NCBI GenBank assembly: GCA_004552445.1
Contig: SFOJ01000002.1
Span: 1-64,000 of the forward strand
DNA length: 64,000 nt
From: Mollicutes bacterium
GTDB lineage: Bacteria > Bacillota_I > Bacilli_A > RF39 > UBA660
Direction of reading: 5' to 3'
Under the pieces are notes generated by a model that made no database searches, had not been told where the DNA came from, and worked only from the letters and a program-made list of their open reading frames with translations. How positions within the stretch are numbered: the first letter of the stretch is position 1; each line of letters begins with the position of its first letter. The position numbers were made by a program, and so were the translations under genes. Shown here piece after piece: positions 18,052-27,824 of this stretch.

Positions 18052-18676
18052 TTTTATTTGCCTTTCTTAATATTTCATCTCTTTTAGAATATACACACCC
18101 ACAATAATTTTGACGATAAAGTCCATATTTATTAGAAAGTTCTATAGAATGTTTATAACCATTATCTTTCTTGAAATCAGAATGTAACCACTTAACAGTA
18201 TATTTATTTTCCATGTCTTCACCAATTTTATTAATAAGTTCAGCATTCTTATATGGACTTACAGATAAAGTAGTACAAAAGTAATCATAATTATTATCTT
18301 TCGCAATTTTAGCAGTCTTCTCAATTCTAAGATTAAAGCAAATAGTACACCTTTCTCCTTTTTCGGGACACAATTCATATCCTTTAACAAGTTCATTATA
18401 TTTATCATTATCGTAATCACAATCTATAAAATCTAGCTTATTAGGAGTATCTAACATGCCAATCAATTTAATTTGTTCATTTTTACGTTTTAAATATTCT
18501 TCTTCAGGAGCAATATTAGGATTATAATAAAGAATTGTTATATCAAAATATTTAGATAAATATGTTATTACATGAGAACTACAAGGTGCACAACAACTAT
18601 GAAGTAGTAATTTTTTATGATTAAAGTCAACATTCTTTAATTCCTCTTTACATTTATTTTCTAAAATTTTGCTCAT
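18044..18676 (-). CDS. queH: Epoxyqueuosine reductase QueH
   Basis: 210 residues. Diagnostic cysteine motifs: HSCCAPCSS near the N-terminus, CPEKGERCTICF in the middle and YCGCVYS near the end, with YYNPNIAP between. QueH reduces epoxyqueuosine to queuosine in certain tRNAs, using Fe-S and a second metal. No other queuosine genes lie nearby. AGGTGATTTT precedes the ATG. Confidence 0.93.
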   Translation of the reverse strand: MSKILENKCKEELKNVDFNHKKLLLHSCCAPCSSHVITYLSKYFDITILYYNPNIAPEEEYLKRKNEQIKLIGMLDTPNKLDFIDCDYDNDKYNELVKGYELCPEKGERCTICFNLRIEKTAKIAKDNNYDYFCTTLSVSPYKNAELINKIGEDMENKYTVKWLHSDFKKDNGYKHSIELSNKYGLYRQNYCGCVYSKRDEILRKANKNE

Positions 18677-18739
18677 AAAATCACCTGAATATATTTTATC
18701 ATAAAAAGTATGTTATTATATAAATAGGATGTGATTATA

Positions 18740-19423
18740 ATGAAATATTACAAATATAAGATGGATATAGTTTTAGGAAATATTGTAATGTTTGTTATTG
18801 GAATACCACTATTTATTATTTATATATTAATGTTTCCCAATTTTTACGAAAGTATAACCTTTGGTAAGATGCCAATTTTGTTATTATGGTTTATACTACA
18901 TGAATTAATACATTTTTTTGGATACTTAATTAATAAAGAAGTAGATATTAAAAATCTTTATTTAGGTATATGTCTTGAAAAAGGAATTTTATATTGTCAA
19001 TGTAGTCAAAAAGTACATAAAAAAACAATATTAATTTCTTTAATGGCACCATTTACATTAATTGGTGTAGTAACACTTATATTAGCTAAAATCTATAATT
19101 TACCATTTCTTGGTTTTATATCAGTACTTAATATGTTAGGAGCAATATTTGATTTATTAATGACACTTCAAATTGCAAAAATGCCAAAAGATGTTATGTT
19201 TGCTGAATTTGACGATCCTGATGCATACTATTTAATTTCTAGAAAAGATTTAACAAAATATAAAACATTATGTTTAAATATGATAGAAAGCGGAAAAATT
19301 GATGATAAAAATATTAATTCAAAGCAAGAGAAAAGAATAAAAATTACAAAAGTATCTTATATTTATATAATAATTTTCATACTTGGAAGTTTAATAGTAG
19401 ATTATCTTTTGCAGTTAGTATAA
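18740..19423 (+). CDS. DUF3267 membrane protein with HEXXH motif
   Basis: 227 residues with about five hydrophobic helices. HELIHFFGY around residue 55 is an HEXXH motif inside a membrane-associated region, as in the DUF3267 putative zincin family. A paired helix near residue 120 and the terminal helix suggest an integral-membrane peptidase or a degenerate relative. ATG 18740 follows AGGATGTGAT; GTG 18731 is less likely. Function not established. Confidence 0.7.
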   Translation: MKYYKYKMDIVLGNIVMFVIGIPLFIIYILMFPNFYESITFGKMPILLLWFILHELIHFFGYLINKEVDIKNLYLGICLEKGILYCQCSQKVHKKTILISLMAPFTLIGVVTLILAKIYNLPFLGFISVLNMLGAIFDLLMTLQIAKMPKDVMFAEFDDPDAYYLISRKDLTKYKTLCLNMIESGKIDDKNINSKQEKRIKITKVSYIYIIIFILGSLIVDYLLQLV

Positions 19424-19453
19424 AACGTGCTATAATAACTTTGGTGAAAAATT

Positions 19454-20170
19454 ATGGAATTTAAAGCAATAATTATAACATTATTATCTGGCATATCTTT
19501 TTTTGTAGGATACTTAATTACAAAGTTTGTAAAAAACGAGAAAAAATTAGTAACATTTTCTGTAGGATTCTCATTTACTATAATTTTAGGATTAGTATTT
19601 TTTGACTTGTTACCAGAATGCATAGAATTGTTAGAAAATAAAACATTAATTATACTTTGCATAGTAGTAGGTATTGCTATTTTAAAGTTACTTGATATAT
19701 TTATTCCAAATCATGAACATGGAGCTAACAATAAAAATCATATGGAACATATAGGACTAATTTCTGCATTAGCATTATTCTTACATAATATTATTGAAGG
19801 AACAGCAATCTATACAACATCAATAAATAATTTAAGTTTAGGATTTTTTACAGCACTTGGAGTATCTTTTCATAATATTCCACTTGGAATTCAAATATCA
19901 TCATTAATAAAAAATAAAAAAGAAAAAATATTCTTACTTAGTAGTTTAGTTTTTTCAAGTATAATTGGTATAATTTTAATAAAGATATTTAATATTACAT
20001 TAAATAATGCAGTAATAGGTGTACTTATTTCATTAACATTAGGTATGTTAGTATATATATCTATGTTTGAACTTTTGTGTGAAGTTAAAGAACATATCAA
20101 AAAAAGAGAATTACAAATAGGTATAGTATTAGGAATTATAATTATTTTACTTGGACATTTTATTCATTAA
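19454..20170 (+). CDS. ZIP-family metal transporter
   Basis: 238 residues, eight predicted helices. The two metal-binding signatures are HNIIEGTA and HNIPLGIQ, spaced as in bacterial ZIP/GufA-like proteins, which move Zn or other divalent metals. A His-containing cytoplasmic loop (NHEHGANNKNHMEH) sits between helices 3 and 4. GGTGAAAAATT precedes the start; TATAAT at about 19432 gives a leader of ~12 bases. Confidence 0.9.
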   Translation: MEFKAIIITLLSGISFFVGYLITKFVKNEKKLVTFSVGFSFTIILGLVFFDLLPECIELLENKTLIILCIVVGIAILKLLDIFIPNHEHGANNKNHMEHIGLISALALFLHNIIEGTAIYTTSINNLSLGFFTALGVSFHNIPLGIQISSLIKNKKEKIFLLSSLVFSSIIGIILIKIFNITLNNAVIGVLISLTLGMLVYISMFELLCEVKEHIKKRELQIGIVLGIIIILLGHFIH

Positions 20171-20180
20171 TAGGAGAAGT

Positions 20181-20767
20181 ATGAAAAAACTAAAAATATT
20201 ATTTGAGGATAAAAATCTATTAATAGTTTATAAAGATGGTAATATGCCAACTATTAATAGTGAAAAATATAGTAAAAGTTTATATAACGAAGTATATGAT
20301 TATTTACATAAAAAAAATCAGAAAGTATTTGTGGTACATAGATTAGATAAAGATACAAGTGGTTTAGTAATGTTTGCTAAAAATGAAAGAGTAAAGGAAG
20401 TACTACAAGATAATTGGGAAAATGTTAGAAGAAAATATATAGCACTAGTACATGGTATTATTAAAGAAGATGGAGTTATTAAATCATATTTAAAAGAAAC
20501 TAAAACTTTACTTACTTATAGTACAAATGATAAAAGTGGAAAATATTCAGAAACCATATATAAAAGATTAGAATATAATAAACAATATTCTTTGGTAGAA
20601 ATAAAACACCAATACTTGGGGATAGAAAATATGGCAAAAAAGATGGTTATAGAAAAATGATGTTATTAGCAAACGAACTTGAGTTTAATCACCCAGTAAC
20701 TAAAGAACACATAAATATTAAACTTGATATACCAAATGAATATAAGAAAGTAGTAGAAAATGAATGA
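20181..20767 (+). pseudogene. RluD-family pseudouridine synthase, internally deleted and frameshifted
   Basis: AGGAGAAGT then ATG 20181. The first ~140 residues read as an RluA/RluD enzyme with the catalytic HRLDKDTSG intact. After VEIK (about 20603) the frame runs to a stop at 20660. In the +2 frame the missing C-terminus resumes as PILGDRKYG, then YRKMMLLANELEFNHP, ending at TGA 20765-20767. The conserved RNA-binding stretch normally between these (TGRKNQIRVH-like) is absent, so about 45-50 bases were lost with a frame change. The product is probably inactive, unless this is an assembly error. Confidence 0.8.
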
Positions 20768-21290
20768 AAAGAAGATATACATTGTTTTAACACAAACTTA
20801 TACAACAATAGCTAGAATAATTAAAAGTATTACAAAAGATAAATATAGTCATGCATCAATATCATTAGATATAAAATGCAATAATATGTACTCTTTTGGA
20901 AGAAAATATATTTATTTTCCATTTTATGGAATATTCTTAAAAGAAGACTTAAGAAAAGGTCTTTTTATTAGAAACAAAAATGCTTTAGTAGTTATTTATG
21001 AAATAAAAGTAACTAAAAAACAATATAATAAAATAAAAGACAAAATAAAAGAAATTGAGCTTAATAATAAAGGTTACAATATAATAGGATTATTACTTGC
21101 TCACTTTAGAGTAAAACTTCATAGAAGAAAATATTATTGTTCAGAATTTGTATATAAAGTTTTATCAAACAAAGAAATAGAAATATATAATAAAGAAAAT
21201 ACTTTATTCAAACCAGAAGAATTAATAACAAATAATAGATTTGTGAAAATATTTGAAGGTAAAATAAGAGATTATATAGCAATTTGTTAA
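20760..21290 (+). CDS. NlpC/P60-superfamily (YiiX-like) putative cysteine amidase
   Basis: 176 residues. KYSHASISLD supplies a probable catalytic His, and RRKYYCSEFVYKVL supplies the Cys. This His-before-Cys order marks the circularly permuted papain-fold (YiiX/YaeF-like) group, which acts on amides of lipids or wall peptides. No signal peptide. It overlaps the end of the broken pseudouridine synthase by 8 bases, suggesting they were once an operon. Confidence 0.7.
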   Translation: MNEKKIYIVLTQTYTTIARIIKSITKDKYSHASISLDIKCNNMYSFGRKYIYFPFYGIFLKEDLRKGLFIRNKNALVVIYEIKVTKKQYNKIKDKIKEIELNNKGYNIIGLLLAHFRVKLHRRKYYCSEFVYKVLSNKEIEIYNKENTLFKPEELITNNRFVKIFEGKIRDYIAIC

Positions 21291-21330
21291 AATTGCTATA
21301 TTTTATATATAATAAAAAAAATTCATGTGT

Positions 21331-21358
21331 AAAAAGAGCCTTATTAAATTAAGGCTCT
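21331..21358 (-). terminator. Terminator of PBP gene
   Basis: On the minus strand AGAGCCTTA pairs with TAAGGCTCT followed by TTTTT; the stem includes the PBP stop codon. Confidence 0.85.
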
Positions 21359-23457
21359 AATACTTGAGGTAAAGTTGTAGTAATATTTTCATTATCATTT
21401 TGAGACTTTTGAGGAATTGAAACAGTTTTAGTTGGTTGAGTACCCTTAATGAATAGATGTGTTTGTACTCTAGATGAAGGAGTAGAAGAATTAGGTAATC
21501 TTGGAGGATTAGTGCCAACAACAACTCTTGATGCAACTATTCCACTAGGTCTATCAAACTTAACATTTTTTTCCATAACTTTATTAACAATCTCAGCTTG
21601 AATTTTAGTTCTTTCACTCCAGGCATGAGAAGAAGTATTATATGTTTTTTTTGTTAATTTATCATATCCATACCAAATTGCAACACTATAATTTTTACTA
21701 AATGTTACAGTCCAAGCATCCTGTATAACATTAGTACTAAGTCCTAAACTTTTAAGTCTAGCACTATCGTAACTACTGGTTCCAGTTTTAGTTGATATTT
21801 CACTACCGCTAACTTTAATACGAGAACTTGTGACTTTTTTTAGCATATAACTTATCATATAAGCAGTTGTATCTTTCATTACGCGCTTTTTAGGATAATT
21901 AAATTCTACAACTTCATCATCATTACCATTCTTATATATAATTTTATTAACACTATGTGCTTCAGTATGATATCCTCCATTACCAAAAGAAGAGTATGCA
22001 GAAGCAAGTTGTACTGGTGATACTCCAGTAAATCCACCAATAGAATGTGCTTCATTAATATAATGAGAATTTCCTAAATATTCAGGTGTTATTCCAAGAG
22101 ATGTAACAAATTTATCAATTTTAGAATTACTAATTTTTTGAAATGCCTGCAAAGCACAAGTGTTTCTAGAACGAACCAAACATTGTTCCATGGTCATAAA
22201 CCCTTTATATTTTCCATCAACATTCCTCATAACTCCACCATTAGTGTAACTAACAGGTTTATCAATAAATGGAGTATAAGTAGACCAATTCTTATATTCG
22301 ATACCAGGTCCATAATCAAATAATGGTTTAGCAGTACTTCCAGGGTGTCTTTTTATTTGAGTAGCATAATTTAGTGAAAGTTCACTATTTTTATTACGAC
22401 CAGCACCTACAGCTATAATTGCCCCAGTTTCATTATCAATTATACCAATACCAACTTGAACCTTATTATCCTTAAATTTATGTTTTTTATAAAAATTATT
22501 TATAACATCTTGCTTACTTTTAACCATAGTAGTATAAATATCCATTGAGACTTCATAAGGATTATCTCCAGTTTTATCAATAATTTCTTGTATAACAGTA
22601 TCAATAAATCCTTGATATTTATTAATAGTAGTTTTTTGTTTCTTGATAATATTCTCAACATGTATCCTTTTTGCTTTATCAGCCTCATTATCGGTAATAT
22701 AACCATGTCTTAACATTAAATTTATTACTTCATTCTTTCTCTCATTAGTTTTATCTGGATTAACATATGGATCATATTCTCCAGGAGCTTGAAATAATCC
22801 AGCAATCATGGCAGCTTCTACTAAATTTATATCAGATATATCTTTATCAAAATATGTTTTAGAAGCCATTTGAACTCCATAGCTACCAGCACCCAAGTAA
22901 GGAGCATTAACATAAAATTCCATAATTTGTTCTTTAGAATAATCTTTTTCAATTTTAAATATAGACATATAAATATCGGTAAACTTACGTACTATCCCAT
23001 CGAATCCTTTAGAATTAGTACTAGTATAAGTATTCTTAGATAATTGCATAGTTAGAGTAGAAGCTCCCCCAGCATCTTCACCCTTTAAAAAACCAATACC
23101 AGCTTTCATAAATCTATATATATCAAAACCATCATGTTCAAAAAATCTTGCATCTTCAGTTGCAATAATAGCATCAATCAAAACTTGAGGTAATTCATCA
23201 TAAGTAACAATTTGTCTTTTTTCAGTACCAATACTAGCTATTAAATCACCTTTAGAATCATAAATATTAGATGATTCTTTCTTATAAAGTAATTCACCTT
23301 TAAATTCAGGAGCACTAAAATAAACATAACAAAAGAATCCAGATACAGTTACTATACCTAAAAAAAATAAAATTATTATAGTTAAACATATATTATTTAA
23401 AATATTATTTTTCTTGCTGTTTTTAATCCTCTTTTTAATATTTTTTTTCTTTTTCAT
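21349..23457 (-). CDS. Class A penicillin-binding protein (transglycosylase/transpeptidase)
   Basis: 702 residues. A very basic cytoplasmic start is followed by one membrane anchor (ICLTIIILFFLGIV). The GT51 glycosyltransferase domain covers residues ~70-250, with EDARFFEHDGFD, GGASTLTMQLSKN and the NAPYLG segment. The transpeptidase domain holds SxxK (STAK), SxN (SRN) and KTGT (STKTGTSS). The C-terminal tail is Pro/Ser/Thr-rich. ATG 23457 after GAGGGTG is preferred to TTG 23469. PBP1A-like; the main peptidoglycan polymerase in this window. Confidence 0.95.
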   Translation of the reverse strand: MKKKKNIKKRIKNSKKNNILNNICLTIIILFFLGIVTVSGFFCYVYFSAPEFKGELLYKKESSNIYDSKGDLIASIGTEKRQIVTYDELPQVLIDAIIATEDARFFEHDGFDIYRFMKAGIGFLKGEDAGGASTLTMQLSKNTYTSTNSKGFDGIVRKFTDIYMSIFKIEKDYSKEQIMEFYVNAPYLGAGSYGVQMASKTYFDKDISDINLVEAAMIAGLFQAPGEYDPYVNPDKTNERKNEVINLMLRHGYITDNEADKAKRIHVENIIKKQKTTINKYQGFIDTVIQEIIDKTGDNPYEVSMDIYTTMVKSKQDVINNFYKKHKFKDNKVQVGIGIIDNETGAIIAVGAGRNKNSELSLNYATQIKRHPGSTAKPLFDYGPGIEYKNWSTYTPFIDKPVSYTNGGVMRNVDGKYKGFMTMEQCLVRSRNTCALQAFQKISNSKIDKFVTSLGITPEYLGNSHYINEAHSIGGFTGVSPVQLASAYSSFGNGGYHTEAHSVNKIIYKNGNDDEVVEFNYPKKRVMKDTTAYMISYMLKKVTSSRIKVSGSEISTKTGTSSYDSARLKSLGLSTNVIQDAWTVTFSKNYSVAIWYGYDKLTKKTYNTSSHAWSERTKIQAEIVNKVMEKNVKFDRPSGIVASRVVVGTNPPRLPNSSTPSSRVQTHLFIKGTQPTKTVSIPQKSQNDNENITTTLPQVLEP

Positions 23458-23569
23458 AAACACCCTCAATATAGTATATCATAAAATATATTATTCCCAA
23501 TTTATAAAATTATATAATCTATTAATATTATGAAAAATTTGATATAATATTTACGAGGGAAAAGAAAAT

Positions 23570-24517
23570 ATGATGAAATGTGTTGTTATATACAATCCAA
23601 ATAGTGGAAAGTTAACAAATAGAAATGATATAAAAAAATTATATAAAATATTTGAGAACTATGGTTATGATGTAGAAATAATATATACTGAGTATAAAGG
23701 ACACGCAAAAGAAATAACAAAAAAATTAAAAGATGTAGATTTATTAATATGTGCTGGAGGAGATGGAACCTTAAATGAAGTAATTTCTGGTAATATTGAA
23801 AGAAATAAACCAATGCTTTTAGGACATTTACCATTGGGTAGTGTAAATGATGTTGCTCATATGTATGGTATGACAGGAAATACAACTAAGAATTTAGTCA
23901 TGCTTTTAAATGGTGCACAAAAAAATATAGATGTATGTCTAATAAATGAAAACCCATTTGTATATGTAGCGTGTATAGGTGCATGGGTGGACATATCATA
24001 CTCAACCCCAAGAAAATTAAAGGAAAAATATGGTAAACTAGCATATGTAATTTATGGTATTCAACAATTAAAACAAAAACTGCAATTTTATAATGTAAAA
24101 TATACTGTAAATGGAGAACAAAAAGAAGGAAGATTCTCATTTATATTTATAACAAACTCAAACAGAATAGGCGGAGTAGATAATATTTATGATGATGTAA
24201 AACTAGATGATAATAAATTTGAAGTTCTACTTTGCGAAATAAAAAATAAATGGGATATTATAAGAGCTGTTCACTATCTAAAAAGAAGAGAGTTAAATGA
24301 TATACCAGTATTTAAATATTTTAAAACTGATAAAATAGAATTAGAATTTGATGAAATTCCACCATCATGGTGTATAGATGGTGATGAACTAACTCACGAA
24401 ACAAATAAATTCAAAATAGAAATAAATAAAGATAACTATATGTTACTTCCAACAAAGAACATAGAAAAGTTATTTGAAAAACCAAAAGATTTAGAAGAAG
24501 AATTGGACGAAGAATAG
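23570..24517 (+). CDS. Diacylglycerol/lipid kinase family protein
   Basis: 315 residues. The catalytic-domain signature is clear: YNPNSGK at the start, CAGGDGTLNEV for nucleotide binding, PLGSVNDVA, and the C-terminal WCIDGDE segment. Enzymes of this DagK/YegS group phosphorylate diacylglycerol or related lipids, recycling DAG released by envelope polymer synthesis. GAGGGA lies 9 bases before the first of two adjacent ATGs. The acidic C-terminus is not part of the domain. Confidence 0.9.
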   Translation: MMKCVVIYNPNSGKLTNRNDIKKLYKIFENYGYDVEIIYTEYKGHAKEITKKLKDVDLLICAGGDGTLNEVISGNIERNKPMLLGHLPLGSVNDVAHMYGMTGNTTKNLVMLLNGAQKNIDVCLINENPFVYVACIGAWVDISYSTPRKLKEKYGKLAYVIYGIQQLKQKLQFYNVKYTVNGEQKEGRFSFIFITNSNRIGGVDNIYDDVKLDDNKFEVLLCEIKNKWDIIRAVHYLKRRELNDIPVFKYFKTDKIELEFDEIPPSWCIDGDELTHETNKFKIEINKDNYMLLPTKNIEKLFEKPKDLEEELDEE

Positions 24518-24585
24518 TCTGATTTTTTTAAAATCCAAAATACAATTTCACCTTAAATTAAGTGACAATACAAACATCTTTTTGC

Positions 24586-24614
24586 TTGAATGGGAGAGGG
24601 GTACATGTTATAAT
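24586..24614 (+). promoter_or_regulatory. Promoter with extended -10, very short leader
   Basis: TTGAAT (24586-24591), 17 bases, TGT then TATAAT (24609-24614). The start site would be about 24621, only ~7 bases before ATG 24628. Confidence 0.7.
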
Positions 24615-24627
24615 AATAAAGTAAGAT

Positions 24628-26067
24628 ATGATGAAAAATAGTATTGTAAAAATTGTAATTATTCTTTTGATTATTGCTTCTATGTTAGGGGTAATTGGTT
24701 TTACATATTCATATTTTAGTTTAGATATAGAAGGAAACTCAAAAGAAGTAACTGTAACTACTGGGAATTTAAAATTACAATATATTGACAACACAGAATT
24801 AAATTTAATAGATGCAGTACCAGGAGATTATATAACAAAAGAAATATTAGTTAAAAATATAGGTACAAAAAGTGTATCATATAATTTAAAATTAAATGAT
24901 TTAATAAATACTATAGACGATTTTGAACTAAGCATAACATTAACTTGTGAAAGTTATAATAGTAATAATGAGTTAAAAGGAAAATGTCCGGATATTTATA
25001 GAACAATTGGATATAGTGAAACTAAAGCTTCAAAAACATTAAAAAAAAATATCGAAATAGATGTTGGTATAACACATAAATATACAGTAGTAATCAAATT
25101 TGTAAATAAAGATTATTCTCAAGATAGTAACTTAAACAAAAAATTCTCTAGTGTCTTATCTTTAGAAGAATATGAAGTTCCTAAAACAGTAAATTGTACA
25201 TATGATGGTGAAATGGTACAAGGAACCAAATTTGTTAAAGGACAATATACATATAGTTATAAACAAGAAGGAGATTATGCTGGAATCAACGCAATAAACT
25301 GGAAAAATATAGATGAAGATGGTTGGGGAGTACAACTAAGTAGTAAAGTATCAACAGATCCAGTAAGTGGAGAAATTTGTTCGTATATAAATGGTAAACC
25401 AATAGTGTCTATGAATGACGCATATTATTTAAGTCAAGCAACAAGTATAGATATAACTGGAATAGATACAAGAAATGTAACAAATATGCATGGTATGTTC
25501 TATGACTCTAAAGCTACTGTTATAACTGGATTAGAAACTATAGATACAAGTAAAGTAACTAATATGAGAAGTATGTTTATAAATTCTAAAGCTAGCAAAC
25601 TGAATCTAGAAACTTTTGATACTTCAAAGGTAACCAATATGGGTAATATGTTCGCAGGCGTAAACTTAACGGAACCATTAAATCTAAGTAACTTTGACAC
25701 ATCAAATGTAACTGATATGTCAAGTATGTTTTATCTTTCAGCAATGAAAAAAATGGATATATCAAATTTTAATACAAAGAATGTAACCAGTATGAATGGA
25801 ATGTTTCAAAGTACAACTATAGATAAACTTGATTTAAGAAATTTTGATATTTCAAATGTAACAGCATCTAACAGAATGCTTGGTGACACAAAAATAAATA
25901 TTTTGAATTTATCAAATTTAATCATTAGTGATGACACAGTTTTAGTAGACATATTTGCTAATTCAACTATAAAAGAGATAATTGTTAATAATGAAGAAAC
26001 ACTTAATATTTTAAAAAGTACAAGTAATATACCAAGTAATATGAAATTCACATTAAAAACAAGCTAA
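24628..26067 (+). CDS. Surface protein: SipW-type signal region plus BspA DUF285 repeats
   Basis: 479 residues. The N-terminal hydrophobic helix ending GFTYSYFS, followed by GNLKLQY and PGDYITKEILVKN, is the arrangement of SipW-dependent/TasA-camelysin-like exported proteins. From about residue 270 come several ~25-residue DUF285 repeats (NVTNMHGMF, KVTNMRSMF, KVTNMGNMF, NVTDMSSMF, NVTSMNGMF), forming a BspA-type solenoid. Such proteins bind host or partner surfaces. No Shine-Dalgarno is clear, in keeping with the very short leader. No dedicated SipW peptidase is seen nearby. Confidence 0.85.
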   Translation: MMKNSIVKIVIILLIIASMLGVIGFTYSYFSLDIEGNSKEVTVTTGNLKLQYIDNTELNLIDAVPGDYITKEILVKNIGTKSVSYNLKLNDLINTIDDFELSITLTCESYNSNNELKGKCPDIYRTIGYSETKASKTLKKNIEIDVGITHKYTVVIKFVNKDYSQDSNLNKKFSSVLSLEEYEVPKTVNCTYDGEMVQGTKFVKGQYTYSYKQEGDYAGINAINWKNIDEDGWGVQLSSKVSTDPVSGEICSYINGKPIVSMNDAYYLSQATSIDITGIDTRNVTNMHGMFYDSKATVITGLETIDTSKVTNMRSMFINSKASKLNLETFDTSKVTNMGNMFAGVNLTEPLNLSNFDTSNVTDMSSMFYLSAMKKMDISNFNTKNVTSMNGMFQSTTIDKLDLRNFDISNVTASNRMLGDTKINILNLSNLIISDDTVLVDIFANSTIKEIIVNNEETLNILKSTSNIPSNMKFTLKTS

Positions 26068-26071
26068 AATA

Positions 26072-26141
26072 TTTACTATAGATTATAAAAATTGTATAAT
26101 TAAATAGAGCCTAGAGAAAACTCTCTGGGTTCATTTTTTTT
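26072..26141 (+). promoter_or_regulatory. pyrG promoter and leader terminator (putative attenuator)
   Basis: TTTACT (26072-26077), 17 bases, TATAAT (26095-26100); predicted start about 26107. Immediately after, GAGCCTAGAGA (26107-26117) pairs over 11 bp with TCTCTGGGTTC (26122-26132) around an AAAC loop, followed by eight T. This complete terminator lies before the Shine-Dalgarno GGAGG (26142-26146). Gram-positive pyrG genes are known to be controlled by CTP-sensitive leader termination. The G-run used for slippage in Bacillus is not evident here. Confidence 0.7.
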
Positions 26142-26155
26142 GGAGGTAATATTTT

Positions 26156-27757
26156 ATGACAAAATATGTTTTTGTTACTGGAGGGGTGGTTTCTGGTTTA
26201 GGAAAGGGAATAACAGCATCTAGTGTAGCACTATTATTAAAATCAAGAGGATATAAAGTATTCATGCAGAAGTTTGATCCTTATATTAATGTTGATCCTG
26301 GTACTATGAATCCTATACAACATGGAGAAGTATTCGTAACATATGATGGCTGTGAAACTGATTTAGACCTTGGACATTATGAAAGATTTATAGATGAAGA
26401 ACTTAACTTTACATCAAACATAACAAGTGGAAAAATATATAAATCAGTTATTGACAAAGAAAGGCATGGGGATTATTTAGGAGCAACAGTTCAAATGGTT
26501 CCACATATCACAAATGAAATTAAAAATAAAGTTTATGAAGCAGGTATCACTAGTGGAGCAGACATAGTAATAACTGAAATAGGTGGTACCGTAGGTGACA
26601 TAGAAAGTCAAAGCTTTATAGAAGCGTTAAGACAAATTCAATATGAAAAGGGAAGTACTGAAACGTTCTTTATACATTGTACTCTTATACCATTTATATA
26701 TGGTTCTAATGAACTTAAAACAAAACCAACGCAAAATAGTGTGAGAGACTTAAGAAATATGGGCATTAGACCAGATGCCTTAGTATGTAGAGCACCTTTT
26801 AATACAAGCGAGGCTATTAAGAATAAACTATCATTATTCTGTTCAGTACCAGTTACTAATGTAATAGATTCAGTAGATGTTAAGAATATTTATGAAATAC
26901 CAATCAATTATTATAATCAAAAGATAGACGAAATAATTTTAAAACAATTTAAACTGCCTATTAAAAAAGCAAATCTAACTAAATGGAATAATTTAATAGA
27001 AACTGTAAATAATTTAAAGAGTGAGATAGAAATATCTTTAGTAGGAAAATATGTTGAATTGCATGATGCGTATATTTCAGTAAGTGAGAGTTTAAAACAT
27101 GCAGGATATAAGTATAATACTAAGATAAATATTAACTGGGTTGATTCTGAAAAATTAGAAGATTCTAAAATTAATTTAAAAGAAGTTTTTAAAAATTCTA
27201 AAGGAATTATAGTACCTGGTGGGTTTGGAAGTAGAGGTATTGAAGGTAAAATAAAAGCAATAAAGTATGCTCGTGAAAATAATATTCCATTTTTAGGTAT
27301 TTGTTTAGGTATGCAACTTGCTGTTATAGAATATGTAAGAAATGTATGTGGAATAGAAAATGCTTCAAGCACTGAATTTGATCCTACATGTAAAAATCCT
27401 ATAATAGATTTAATGGTTGATCAAAAATCAATTGTTAATATGGGTGGCACATTAAGACTTGGTAATTATGAATGTACTCTTAAAAAAGGAACACTAGCTT
27501 ATCAAGATTATAAAACAGATATAATTTTAGAACGTCATCGTCATAGATATGAATTTAATAATAAATATAAAAGCATTCTTGAAGAAAATGGTATGATATT
27601 TTCGGGAATAAATGAAAAAGCAGATTTAGTAGAAATAGTCGAACTACCAAAACATAAACATTTTATTGCATGTCAATTCCACCCTGAATTTAAATCTAGA
27701 CCAACTAGACCTCATCCATTATTTGATTCATTTATTAAAGCAAGTTGTGACAAATAA
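26156..27757 (+). CDS. pyrG: CTP synthase
   Basis: 533 residues, full length. The N-terminal synthetase domain starts KYVFVTGGVVSGLGKG and includes DPYINVDPGTM and EIGGTVGDIES. The C-terminal glutaminase has the oxyanion segment PGGFGSRG, nucleophile Cys in GICLGMQLAV, and His/Glu in QFHPEFKSRP. It converts UTP to CTP with glutamine as nitrogen donor. GGAGG lies 9 bases before the start. Monocistronic, behind its own leader terminator. Confidence 0.97.
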   Translation: MTKYVFVTGGVVSGLGKGITASSVALLLKSRGYKVFMQKFDPYINVDPGTMNPIQHGEVFVTYDGCETDLDLGHYERFIDEELNFTSNITSGKIYKSVIDKERHGDYLGATVQMVPHITNEIKNKVYEAGITSGADIVITEIGGTVGDIESQSFIEALRQIQYEKGSTETFFIHCTLIPFIYGSNELKTKPTQNSVRDLRNMGIRPDALVCRAPFNTSEAIKNKLSLFCSVPVTNVIDSVDVKNIYEIPINYYNQKIDEIILKQFKLPIKKANLTKWNNLIETVNNLKSEIEISLVGKYVELHDAYISVSESLKHAGYKYNTKININWVDSEKLEDSKINLKEVFKNSKGIIVPGGFGSRGIEGKIKAIKYARENNIPFLGICLGMQLAVIEYVRNVCGIENASSTEFDPTCKNPIIDLMVDQKSIVNMGGTLRLGNYECTLKKGTLAYQDYKTDIILERHRHRYEFNNKYKSILEENGMIFSGINEKADLVEIVELPKHKHFIACQFHPEFKSRPTRPHPLFDSFIKASCDK

Positions 27758-27824
27758 TTACAAAAAATATTTAAAAAAAACAAATTGTATATTATAATAT
27801 ATCTAGAATAAGGAGTGGGCTTGT

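Noticed and set aside
25440..25900. Regular repeats that might be CRISPR-like
   Set aside because: They are in-frame DUF285 protein repeats with ~75-base period, diverged at DNA level; likewise the LysM repeats at 1516-2133.
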